The notes under the pieces were generated by a model that worked only from the letters and a program-made list of their open reading frames with translations, was not told where the DNA came from and did no database searches. Below, piece by piece: positions 42,801 to 53,165 of a stretch of 64,000 nucleotides of DNA. The translations under genes were made by a program, and so were the position numbers. This DNA is from Ancylostoma caninum. Taxonomy: Eukaryota; Nematoda; Chromadorea; Rhabditida; Ancylostomatidae. Position 1 is the first letter of the stretch. The number at the start of each line of letters is the position of its first letter. The stretch covers positions 3,086,501 to 3,150,500 of the forward strand of contig JBAJFG010000479.1 of the NCBI GenBank assembly GCA_037903475.1. The letters run 5' to 3'.

Positions 42801-43720
42801 AAATTCTGGAATTTTCCATGGGTAATGCTACACTACAACACTTCCCATATACGTAAGTCTATCCACTGAAGATAAAATGTTCATGCTCTTACTCATTCTT
42901 CATACTTTTGAAATATTTTATTTTTAGTTCCAGAAAATTCGCACAGGTTTTGTGAAACCACTCTAGCTTGGATCTGGTTAACCTCTCGTTGGTCTTTCCA
43001 ACTTACTTTACCTATTTTGTCTGTTGTCTGTTCTATATTTATTTATTTATTTATTCATCCGTTCATACAAGATGCTGCATAACAATGTAGCACTTCACAA
43101 AGAAAATAAATTGAGAAAGAAATTATTATCATTTCTATTATCTCTTGAAAGAGTACCACCAGTGGAGCCAGTAGATTCAATCATTGAGTGAATAAATAAA
43201 TAGAAAAGTAAATAAAGAATCAAAGCTTAGTGGTTAGAGCTTATTATGACAAACTGATTCTTTCTGAGGAATCATTCATTAATATCAGGATTGACTTCAG
43301 CGCTTCATGTTAGGCTATAGGTGCATATAGGACACTCGAATTAATTAGGGCCCGCGCGCCGCGCCGCATCAGCTGCGCATGTGCATTCTAACTATCTGCG
43401 CATCCACACATTTCGTTGACCTCGCCGTTCTCATATAAAATCAATAGTGTAAAGTAGCGCCGCGTGCGGTTTAATAAACCTTAGCAGCAGCATAGGCGTC
43501 AAAAATAAATAAATAAATGGGATTTTCAAGGAACAACACACCAAAAATAGCCTTTCGGTGACCTGCTGACATTAAATGTGAATTTTTTGGAGAGCAAATT
43601 GTGAAAAACCAATAATCGGCCAAATTTTCCAGAGAAACCACGCCGAACTCACTTTTTCAGGGTCTCCTCATTGGCAGCGGCGACGGCGTTAAAACGCCGT
43701 ATCGTATCTCGCGCTGACAT
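36860..43720 (-). CDS. Costars / ABRA (STARS-like) actin-binding Rho-activating protein
   Basis: Four exons in matching phase are 43720-43653, 40341-40239, 38615-38484 and 37039-36860. They give 160 residues from ATG 43720, with an in-frame TGA just upstream. The short N-terminus (MSARDTIRRFNAV) leads into NPYSDTYG and YGRPPPGSKTEARG, matching the segment before the Costars domain in ABRA. The domain follows: an HVCREILFLCETI helix, IKFGKLF and YSDKLVGMLIRARKYG, then LVDFEGEMLYQRQDD and IITML. ABRA/STARS proteins bind actin and promote Rho-SRF signalling, mainly in muscle. This product lacks the long N-terminal half of vertebrate ABRA. Introns (1.4-3.3 kb) carry a hAT MITE, a tRNA-like fold-back and a family A copy. 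It is convergent with the WASP gene. Confidence 0.88.
37466..37688. mobile_element. hAT-type MITE with 8-bp target duplication
   Basis: The ends CAGTGGAGGC and CAGTGGCGGACGCAG (right, read inversely) are typical hAT termini. The exact 8-mer GTGTACAG flanks both sides (37458-37465 and 37689-37696), as hAT insertion produces. The 223-bp body is AT-rich with a C10 run near the right end and no coding sequence. It lies in the last intron of the Costars gene. Confidence 0.88.
39308..39428. repeat. MITE family A, complete copy
   Basis: Left end TGGATGCATAATTAAGATTA with CCCAGAGTAAA, right end TTTACCCTGGATAATCCCAA with TGATGCATG. The copy is about 120 bp. The ends carry GATGCAT on both sides. Confidence 0.75.
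39481..39835. repeat. Fold-back element carrying a tRNA-like pol III unit
   Basis: Arms of about 45 bp (39481-39530 and 39785-39835) are inverted copies from AGAGGTTCGGCTCGC to CCTATCTGGCTTGAAT. Between them, on the plus strand, lie a perfect A box TGGCCTAGTGG (about 39639), a perfect B box GGTTCGAAACC (about 39682) and a T12 run at 39721, as in a pol III unit. The cloverleaf stems are degenerate. It could be a SINE inserted in a fold-back, or one composite element. Confidence 0.65.
42300..42375. repeat. AAAT microsatellite
   Basis: (AAATAAAC)n/(AAAT)n run at about 42340-42370. It breaks up a 244-codon minus-strand frame that I do not accept as a gene. Similar AAAT/TTTA runs lie at about 16993-17036, 43031-43055 and 43498-43518. 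Confidence 0.7.
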
Positions 43721-44721
43721 GCAACGGGGAAATGTTCAGCGCCAGAAATTCACTCAATACAGCACGGGGATGAAGCGAAAAATACGAGTTGGCAGTTATT
43801 TTCGTGCTCAGCGCTGGGGAATGGACTGAACAATTGGCCGGATGGAGGGGGGTGATGAGGGGTCCGCCCTGAGGGGCACGAACAGCACAGCAAGCACATC
43901 GATTGAGCATGATGATCGCACGAAGAATGACGGCGCTGTAAAGTCTCGGCACGAGAACTCAACGGATTCGTCGGCAAGAAAAACGCTGCTTGACGTCGAC
44001 CCGTCGCTAGTGTGCTAACAGCCCCGGCAGATTAACGACGCCTCTGGAGCTATGCAGTCTCAGAAGTCAGGAGATTTTCTTGGATTTTACCTGGTAATCC
44101 TATGCCGCCCTGTGCTGCAATTGCTCATTGTTGGAGAGTAGTCAACGCAGAAGGAGGTCGCCACCGCTTCTGAGCACATTCTCGTCCAGAAATTTCCTGA
44201 AATCCAGAAAATTCTATGGTTACAAAGTCACCTGACTCGTTGCGACTGCTCTTATCGCCTCGAGGAACGTCAGAAAAACGGAATGTGTTCCAGACATAAG
44301 TGAAGTTCGTGCACTTTTTCGAGCACAGCTGACTGGCGATTTGATGACGTCAGAGAAGCTACTTCAAAACAACAGGTTATAGCAGGAGGGTTATGCCACA
44401 GGTCAGAGACGGTTCAGTGTTTGTTTAGTGAATGAGAAACCTGTTCAAGAAACAAAAAGTAGGGAAAAGCGGTTTAACCAACGTTACGACACACAGCTGC
44501 AAATACTACCACTCCTGGGAAGCTAAATCTGGAAGGAGAATATTGCTGGGTTCCAAACACGATTTTCGGAAGAAAAATCAGATTGAGCTGCTATTATCAC
44601 TCCATAAAGATGGTGAATGCGAGATTTGGACTGTCGAGTTGGTAACCTTTCCGGGAATTGTATCCAATATATTTATCCATGAGAAGAAAGGTATTGCAGT
44701 TATGCGTTCCTCCAGGGGCCG

Positions 44722-44836
44722 CATGCATTATTGAAATTACCCAGGGTAAACGCGTCGAGGCCACACAAATTTGCCTTGACATTTTTGACACGGGCCTAAA
44801 CACGCTTACACTGGGTAATCTCAATGATACATGCGC
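44722..44836. repeat. MITE family A, complete copy
   Basis: GCATGCATTATTGAAATTAC with CCAGGGTAAAC at the left, and CTTACACTGGGTAATCTCAA with TGATACATGCG at the right, about 115 bp apart. Confidence 0.75.
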
Positions 44837-44924
44837 CATCAGAATCGGCATCATATCTTCTCTGCTATCCAAATTGTGTTTTTTTTAGATTTTTTGAAGT
44901 TTTTCTTTAAATCTTTCTAAATTC

Positions 44925-45182
44925 AGATGGCGTACCAGTCGTACGTCGAACGCACGCATCCATTTAGGCATTTTTTACTAGATGCGTGTGTATGGCTAGC
45001 GTAAAGTGTCCTTTTCCGTGAGGAGCAGTCAACTTGGCATGTATATCCTGGATGAAAACGCCGCGAAGCCGCAAACGGCCGCAAACGCGTGCGTCTCACT
45101 TGCGTCTGAGCTGCGTCAGCGATTGAGCGTATCCCTTGTCATGTAGTCGCACGTGTGTCGAACGCACGCATCTAGTACAAAT
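44925..45182. repeat. MITE family B, copy 4
   Basis: GTCGAACGCACGCATC at the left, TCGAACGCACGCATCTAGTA at the right, and an internal GCGTCTGAGCTGCGTCAGCG shared with the other family B copies. Confidence 0.65.
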
Positions 45183-45255
45183 ATACATATACTATACATG
45201 ATGCTATATACATATACTATACATGATGAAATATACATATACTATACATGATGCT
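45179..45255. repeat. Tandem repeat, three ~27-bp units
   Basis: The unit ATATACATATACTATACATG followed by ATG(CT/AA) is repeated three times, beginning right at the end of a family B element. Confidence 0.9.
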
Positions 45256-45385
45256 TTCTTCACCCAAACATGACATACCACAAAGAGAGACTACATCATG
45301 GAATGGACATTTATTAGTCAAGTAAAGATAACTATTATACAACAACATGATTAGATGTACATCACCGCTTTGCCTGATAATGGCT

Positions 45386-45626
45386 ATTAATACCAGATGC
45401 GGGCGTTCGACGCACTCGCGTCTGTATGGAAAAGAATGAACCCAGTCGCAGCCCTGACGCAGTTCTGACGCAGTCGAGAGCCACGCATTTGCGGTCTTCC
45501 GACGGCCGTGCCGGTATTTTCACTCACGGTGTCCATGTCGCGTTAGCAGGTCTTCTCAAAAGTCCTTCAAATGCGAATGCGTGCGCCTGATGTCGGCTGA
45601 CGCATGCATCTGGTATAAATTGCATT
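45386..45626. repeat. MITE family B, copy 5
   Basis: AATACCAGATGCGGGCGTTC at the left and GCATGCATCTGGTATAAATT at the right are inverted. Internal CGCAGCCCTGACGCAG is shared with other copies. Confidence 0.75.
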
Positions 45627-45967
45627 ATATTGAACCATGGATACAACGAATATCACAGGGTAATCCCAACGATGCGTGCGGCCCCGTATCTGCCGTAAGA
45701 GCCCCTTTATCCAGTACCAGCCCATAAATTCGAAACTTAAGCTTTTTATGCTTTTTATAACTTATGGCTTCAGGTAAATACTTGTAAATCCAGAATTTTT
45801 ATCACTTATATGATTTCTACGTTACACCACTTTTGAGACATCAACTTCTACTTCCGCAGATTTCGGCAGGCAATCCTTTTTGCGCAAGTAATCAGGTGTT
45901 TTTTTTTTCTTTGAGGTTCTCGAATCCTGGCTACCGAAACTCTGGAATCAGTTCAAGGCACGGTCCC

Positions 45968-46392
45968 ACCTCAGTACCGTTTTTGCGATCCTCATGTGAA
46001 ACGAATCTCCGGGAGCTGCTGATCACAATATTATATGTGATTCTGTGCAAAACTGCCGAGAAACCCGTTTTTAGGCCCAATTATTGAGGAGCTTGTGGGC
46101 GGAGCCGAGAGGCGGGGCAAACGCACTGTCCGAATAATCCACTCCCGGGAAACGCCTTCTGGGGAAATTTGTAAGTCTCGCGAGAGTTCCTCATCCACTC
46201 CCTACCAGAATAGAAATTGCGCTACAAGCGTGACGACTAAAGCAACATATGTCACACACTCTCAATAATAGGGGCTCAAAAACGGTTTTTTTTTTCACAG
46301 TCTTTCACGGAATCACACAAACCATTGTGATCAACAGCTACTGCATATACTTTTCACGCGAAAATCCCAGAATCTATTCTGAGGTGAGATGG
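45968..46392. repeat. MITE family C, copy 4
   Basis: ACCTCAGTACCGTTTTTGCG to GAGCTTGTGGGCGGAGCCGA on the left, and an inverse right arm ending AATCTATTCTGAGGTG. Inner arms share GCTGATCACAATATTATATG and its complement. Confidence 0.75.
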
Positions 46393-46683
46393 TGCCTTTG
46401 AACTCTTCCTCTGGCATACTCTTCTTTGGCATGTGAGAATCATGAACACTCTTCTATGCATTGCCTTTTTCATCAAAATGTATATCAATAACGGATGGTC
46501 ATGTTTTTTCTTTTTTTGCTGGAAATTCGAGCATGAGGATTATTTCGAATGCGGACCACAAATTCCGTCCTCATTTTGTACAATGATCCCCTTTTTTTGT
46601 GGATTTACACAAGCGCTGTATGTGTATACAGTAAGGAATAGTTCCATGTTCTCTGGTCATAAAACCTCGGCACTATGATGATG
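46393..46683. other. No gene seen
   Basis: AT-rich spacer between a family C element and the Penelope-like element. Confidence 0.5.
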
Positions 46684-48022
46684 CTGAAGTTTTCTTTTGT
46701 GCCACACAGGGTTTTGTAAGGACACATTTATTTTCGGCCTAACGTTTCGACTTAACGTCGTCTTCAGAGGCCGCCCACACAGCTGATTATTTTGTACGGT
46801 TGCACCTGACATGGAGTTTATATCGGACGCGGAAAGCTTGTGCGTTTTCAACGAAGCTGTGAAAAACGGGACAATCACGGTTGTAGAACTTGCGCCTGCT
46901 AAGGAATCTTTCGTTCAACCCAGCTTCTTTGGCGACCGTCATCCACACGTGTCGTGTCGTTCACTGAGCGTACGCATAAATGAACATCTTGCCAGTAAAA
47001 GACGCAGAGCCTGATAATCCCGTTGGGAAAACATGGGAAAGAAGATTACGGTGGTAGTGATTTCAGCATCAGATATACCACCCTGGCGCTTGAAACTGAA
47101 ATATCGGCCAGAAAAGCGCTTGAAGCTCTGTGGATACTGGCACGTGCTCCTGGGCTGAACAGCAGAAATAAGCTGATGTCTATAACTAGTGATCTTATGA
47201 CATTCTTATGACTGTGTGAGCTCTAAGATCGTTAAGATACTAGCGCACGCCTTATAAGACCAAGGCTGCAGCATACAGTATTCATTTGCCATCCATTGAC
47301 GATCAGCTCTAGTTGCGGTGGCATCTGCCCCTCTTAAACGATGTGACACATGGTGAGTTCGTCCGCTGACTGGATACTTAATGTTGTCCGGCGTGGATGA
47401 GTTGAATAAACAGGTGTGAGGAGGACTTTGGTGATGTAGAGCGTGAATGATAAACACGAACCACTTTCAGGCCTCTGAAAATGACGTTAAAGGCAGTGTC
47501 TCAGCTCATGGGCCGCATTCGAGATTCCCATCTCAGTCGAACATACGCGAGCCGCTGAGCACAAAGATATACTTTAAATTTCGTGAAAACGTCGAAAACC
47601 CCATAAGTCATGAGTTTCTTTAGCCGAGAATTTCGAAATTCTCGGCCAGTGGACGAGAGGGTTCATTCCGCAGCAAGAGCTTGCTGATGGCTTTTCAACA
47701 CGGTAATGTTTGTTTGTTTGATAATAGTTGCTGCTGAGAAGTTCATTTTAATGTGCAATCTCAGCTTCTCAGCTCCACTTTCGCTAGCTTCCTAGCAAGG
47801 AAACTCGTCCGCTCCTGTATCTAATTTTGCCTTAGAAGTAGGGGTTTTTGAGGGTATTTTCTAACATCAAGCACATCATTGGAATCAGCGCCTCGAGCTG
47901 CACCTAAATCTGTGGATATCTCTATACCCGTCATGAGGTGAGACGCTGCCTTTAAGTCGAAACTTTAGGCCGAAAATAAACGTGTCCTTATAAAAACCTG
48001 TGTGGCACAAAAGAAAACTTCA
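46684..48022 (+). mobile_element. Decayed Penelope-like element with inverted termini
   Basis: About 70-bp inverted ends (46684-46754 and 47952-48022) begin CTGAAGTTTTCTTTTGTGCC and share GGCCGAAAATAAA and GTCGAAAC. Inside, 46811-47215 encodes the end of a GIY-YIG-type endonuclease in two frames joined by one frameshift at about 47008: SLSVRINEHLASKRRR, then PLGKHGKEDYGGSDF, ISARKALEALWI and SITSDL. This fits the C-terminal endonuclease of Penelope-like retroelements. The reverse transcriptase part is absent, so the copy is dead. A perfect 24-bp palindrome, GCCGAGAATTTC and its mirror, lies at 47623-47646. Confidence 0.7.
46736..46767 (-). ncRNA. Hammerhead-ribozyme-like core in the element end
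   Basis: On the minus strand CTGAAGA is followed by CGAC-GTTAA-GTCG and AAACGTTAGGCC. This matches the hammerhead order CUGANGA, stem II, GAAAC. The first stem II pair and G12 compete for the same base, and stems I and III were not identified, so activity is doubtful. Hammerheads in the terminal repeats of Penelope-like elements are established knowledge. Confidence 0.35.
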
Positions 48023-50031
48023 GTAAGGAATAGTGTTTATGACTTCATTCGCAATGGGAGTTTAGGAGCATCGGAGAACAGATGTGATACAAGTTATTTT
48101 AAAAGGCCGCGGCATCCTAATATTCTTCGCTTGTTCCAAGAACACGAGAAAGGAGCAACGACAAACCATAGAAAGTTTATACGGAAAGAATACAGACAGG
48201 GAATCGGCTGGAAAAGAAAAATTAGACTCTTTCACTTTCAGTGATAGAAGAGCAGTCGGCTAAATCACTGACACTCGCAACAATCTGATAACGGTCGAAG
48301 GGCAATTTTCCAGAATTGACCACATCGCCGACAAATGGCTGACTAGCACAAAAACGCTGTCACAGCTGTAGTGTAACTGTGGACCCGCCCAGCGGCATTT
48401 TCTCAGTTACTGGCACCGTCGCATCTACTAAGTAGTCATGGATCCGTTCCTTTAACTTCCTTTTCCTCTCATTCCCTCCGGAAATCCTTTTCCTACCGAC
48501 TCTACAAGTCTGGAACGGTAATGCATAACTTATTCCGAATCTATTTTGTTAGGTTCCTAATCCATTCCATAGACGTTGGTCCAAGTGTTGCAGTCGAGGC
48601 CCATCAGTTAAGCTTCTCAAAAAAATGCGATGTTTCGGAGAGATGAACTGAGCAGCGGTAGGATCTCTTCCAGCACTACTAGATGAGGAAGAGAGCTGTA
48701 TGAATCACTCGTTAAAGGTGGTGTTACTGATAAGGAACAGTAGCTTCTATGCCTACAAAAAAACCGCACGAACATATTCCTCAGCGCAATACTAAAAGAA
48801 AGGAATGGGAACATTCATCTTTGTCAACGATGAAACAAACACAGCAGACTGATTGGTTTGTTCGAAACCGAGAAAGGCTCCAAAAGCAAGATCCTTTCCG
48901 TTGCATTTATTTTTTCTCACTATAAGCTAAGAGGAATCAGCATTCCTGGTGGGGATGTTTGAGGCTTTCAAGGTAAAGAATGTCAGGGTGGAGTATTTGA
49001 TCTAAAAACGTACTTAGGCACTAACTTAACACCATTTAAGCAACATAATTTGCAGAATACTGCACGATAGCAAATGTCTGAAACTTCTGAAGAAAGGGAA
49101 ACAGTTCCAGAAAGAAACAATGGGAAAGGACCAACCAGGAATGCCGCAAGCCGAGCTTCCATAGCTTCCGACAAGAGACTTTATCACGGCTGTTGGATCA
49201 ATCGAAGCCAGAGGAGCCCTTTGGTGAAGGGCTCTGAGTGGTCTTCCCATTACTAGCAACCATTACTAGTTTCTCTTCTACTCGCGCAGTGGTAACATTC
49301 GCAGGCCTATATCTTCTTAAAGGCAGCACCCCGGAAAATTCCATCATTAAGTTTTTGATTTAATCTTAGGTTTTACACCATGACGAGCATAGGTGAAGTG
49401 TCGATTCTGTTGAAGCTCGTAAAAAAGCAGTTTTTAGATGCTTTCGTTTGGCTAGATTATAGCGATATGGTCGAGTTACACGGATGAGGTCGAACGAAAA
49501 AAGTCGATAATGCTGGCAACATTTTCACCTTTTCTCGACGCAGTTGGATAATTGAATACCATAGCAGCTTTCTTGGAACAGAAAAGGTGTAGAAAGAAAG
49601 AGAATAGAATGCGCACCATTGAGGAATTTTTTAAGTGAAAGTGATCGCGCTAATAACCCTGCACCAAATGAAAGGAAAATTTTCCTTCCAATACATACTG
49701 CTTTGCTCATCCGAAAATCATCGTTGCCCGAGCGGCGGAAAATGTAGGGCGTGAAACGCGAAACGGAAATTTACCATATTACCGGACAATACGTCTATTA
49801 AGAAGCAATTTCTTGCCCACATTCTCTACCGCGTTTCTTTTTCCTGTCGCACATTATATTGGTTAAGAAACAGAGTCTCAATTCATTCCGATTCTGAGAG
49901 CCGAAAATACGTATTCTGGACGTTCTTCTGATAGTTTCCATGTTCCTGTTCTTGAATCTTGGCATAGTAATTGTGGAATACAGTAGAATATTTTCGATCT
50001 GTTAGCCAAGATGGTTACCAATCCTAGTTGA
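48023..50031. other. No gene seen; intergenic
   Basis: Only short frames without splice context were found. Nothing else is supported. Confidence 0.45.
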
Positions 50032-50065
50032 GGCTAACGTTTCAGCGTTCTCGCCTTCGTCAAAG
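50032..50065 (-). ncRNA. Second hammerhead-like motif (Penelope-type terminal fragment)
   Basis: On the minus strand TTTGACGAAGGCG, AGAA, then CGCTGAAACGTTAGCC follow in order. Stem II pairs AG(G)CG with CGCT around AGAA, and GAAACGTTAGCC resembles the motif at 46736. The first C of CUGANGA is U. It is probably the remnant of a related terminal repeat; no endonuclease or reverse transcriptase lies nearby. Confidence 0.3.
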
Positions 50066-52910
50066 CTTGGCGCCAAAGACTGCAGTGATTTACGCTCTCA
50101 AACGCCTCATCCTTCTACAGGATAAATTTCGTCCACTGCATCCACTCAAAAACAGAGGTATCTTATACGCTATCTAAACATAATTAAAGTTGTCCTGAAT
50201 ATTGTTACATGATCGCACCTGGAAAACGTTTAGCATTATTCGCTTTTGGCGCTCTTACTCTTCCTGAGAACTGTTTCCCAGAAAAGTGAAAGTAGATCGC
50301 TCAAATTCTACCCTCGAGAAGATCTGGCTACATTTGAACAGAGGAGCCGGAGTTTTGCCCGAAACCTGATTTTTCGGTCGGAGTTCTCTTATTTTCAATA
50401 AAAATAAGCAACACAAACACGTAAACAATAAGATTGAAACAAAAAATTGTTTCCGTTTTCTCTGTCTGTTTCCGCTCTTAATTTGGACGGATGACAAACG
50501 AAAATAAGGATAGAAAGTGAAGAAAGGGATAGGAAAGAAAGATCTTTAAAAAAAGAAGAAAAAAATAAGTCACACCCTGGGAAACTCCGGGAAATCCGTG
50601 CAAGACATGAATGTGCGCCGTTTGTACTCGTTTTCCCTTGAGAAGTGGTGGCGATTTCAAATGCAGCAGTTACAGTGAAAGTACTTATAAACTATGACAG
50701 GAACAGAATGAAAAAATATGCTACCAGTAGACCACCAGTGGAAGGTGTAAACTTCATATGAGTGGGGAACACCAGCATTCATAGATCGTCGGCAAACTCG
50801 GCGGAGGCGCGTGAATGTGTGCTCCGCCGATTAAACAATAAGGTGACTGTGAACTATGATCGGTCCTCCCGCGTAATACCAACAAATCTTGTTTGTGGGG
50901 GCGTTCACCAGCTGGGACGGGGCAAAATCTGCCATCACTATTAGCTCTTTGGCAGTAATTATGCTTTAATTTAGGTTCATTAGAAATAAGTGAGTGCAAT
51001 GAGTTGCGATACCCAAGCGGAATAGGTGGAAACAAGGTGCAGATGTATTGTCGCGGCCTTATTTCTCGAAGCCTCACAAAGCTTGAGTAGCCGGTCTGTT
51101 CAGTCGAGGAAACCTAGTAGATATTATCTTTGCTATTTTTATCACTAAAAATTGTTTTCTCACTACAGGGGGAGTGTAGACGAGCCTACTTGTAGTTATT
51201 CCTTTTCTTGAGGATGTTCACCTATTCGTTTTGATGTAGATTCATTTTGTTAGTCTAGTTTTATTGAACTAGTTTTCTCTTTCTCCTATTTTTGAAGTGC
51301 TTTTTTTTACCTCTTGATCTTTGCCTTGATCTATATCTATGGATCTGTAGTTGGCGGGAAGGCGCCCCCATAAAAGGACGCCTACGATATCTCAGTTGCC
51401 TTATCTTGATCTGCCTATTAGGGACTACATTTTTTTCCTGTTGCTCTCGGTTTTATTCCTAATAAATTTTTGTGTTCATTCCATCAGTGGGATCTGAACC
51501 AACTGGTGAATACCAGTGGTATATCTTTTCTTCTGTCATCGCCTAGATATTTTCGACTGGAGGGCTCTAATACAAATCCTGTAATTCTGAGTGGACGTGC
51601 ATATTTCTAAAAATCATTTCATTCATTGGCCTCGAGGACCAGTTTTCGACCTATTTAGCTCCACTGACGTCTAACACTAATTGGAGGTTAAGTAATATGA
51701 CACACAATGATCATATCCACTCAAACTTGTGACTTTTCCGCTATCCTATGTCCTAGAACAAGACGGGGACCATTTCTCGCACATTTGAAAACCTTATTTA
51801 TAATGCTTTTCAGACAGCAAGATTAGCAACCTGATATAGTTTGCATCTCCACCCACACTACTGGTACTCGTTATTTATTTATTGTTGCATTATTTATTTA
51901 TTAATTTATTTATTTATTGCACCGCAAAGAACAACATCGGAGGGACAGAAAACGCCTTCAAGAATAGGTTCCGCAGTGTCTGGTTGTGTTTGTCCATTTT
52001 TATAATTATGGCGCAGTCCTTGACGAAAAAAACAGACCGTTCTCCTTCTATGGCAGGCAAAAAAAAGTCCTCTACCGAGATCTTTTTCCCTTATCCAGAA
52101 CGACGACTATCAGGGCCTGTGTGATCAACTCAAAGGCAAGGTCCGGTCAAAATCATGCCCACCCAGGGTTTTTGCTCCCTAGAGTCTAAACCGTATGTAA
52201 ATCACGTATCTCAAGTTTGAGATCTCGATATAAGCTCTATTGCTAGATATGGGACAAAACGTCCGAGGATTGCGGTAGCCGTGGGAAAATGTGCTCCAAT
52301 CGACAAAGGCTGTGCGCGTGCATACAGCCTAACGAACACTTCGTGAAACCTTCCCCCACCTCACCAAACGGACCACCGGTCCGCCACATATGAATTTTTC
52401 CCTACGACGCTACATAGTCAGCAAGCAGGGCGCGCCGTATAACGTCATTTGAAAGCACGGACGCCGCAAACCCGCAAACGCCGTACCCGAGTTGGTCGAT
52501 AGAAAGCGTTCGTTGTGGGACCTTTTCAGGGATTTTTCTATAGTTTTCGACCAATGCGTCGCCGTGGGCTGCGAATCCAATAGAAATAGGGAAACGGAAT
52601 TTTGCCCGGGTCTTGCCTTAACCCTTAGTGAACGAATCCACCATCAACCATGGGCCAGTGGATAGGTAGGACCTCGAGGAGGAGGGTTCAGCAAACCATC
52701 GTTATCCTTGAACGACCAATTTCTAAGCCAGAGGGAGAGGTAAACCTAAAGCAAGTACAGAAACATTTTTCTCACGTCTTCATTTTGAGAATGTCACACT
52801 AATAATTCCAAGTAAATCTTCCCCATTTTTTTAATTACTGCTTTTTTCAAAAATAATTTCTTCGCCTGGGTATGAACACAGATAAGCTAATCGTTTCTAA
52901 TAAATACGTA
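50066..52910. other. No gene seen; intergenic
   Basis: A TTTA microsatellite lies at 51871-51919 and a slightly GC-richer stretch without open frames at 52220-52680. Nothing else is supported. Confidence 0.45.
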
Positions 52911-52916
52911 TTTATT
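52911..52916 (-). terminator. Probable poly(A) signal of hmt-1
   Basis: AATAAA on the minus strand, about 250 nt after the hmt-1 stop codon. Confidence 0.5.
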
Positions 52917-53165
52917 GTTCACGGTACGTGCACACATAAAATAACATAAACACAGAGTATCATAAACTCGCAGTCAAGCCAGATACAAAATCAAACATGA
53001 ATCACGTGAACATTTGACAAGGAGAACTCGATGAAGAGATTTAACAACCGGGGAAACATTGAGAACCACATAATGTACAGTATATTTAACATTAAAACAT
53101 GCTATCCACGCTAGAATATAACAACAATTACGGATACTACAGTATCCTTGGCAGTACCGTAGTGC

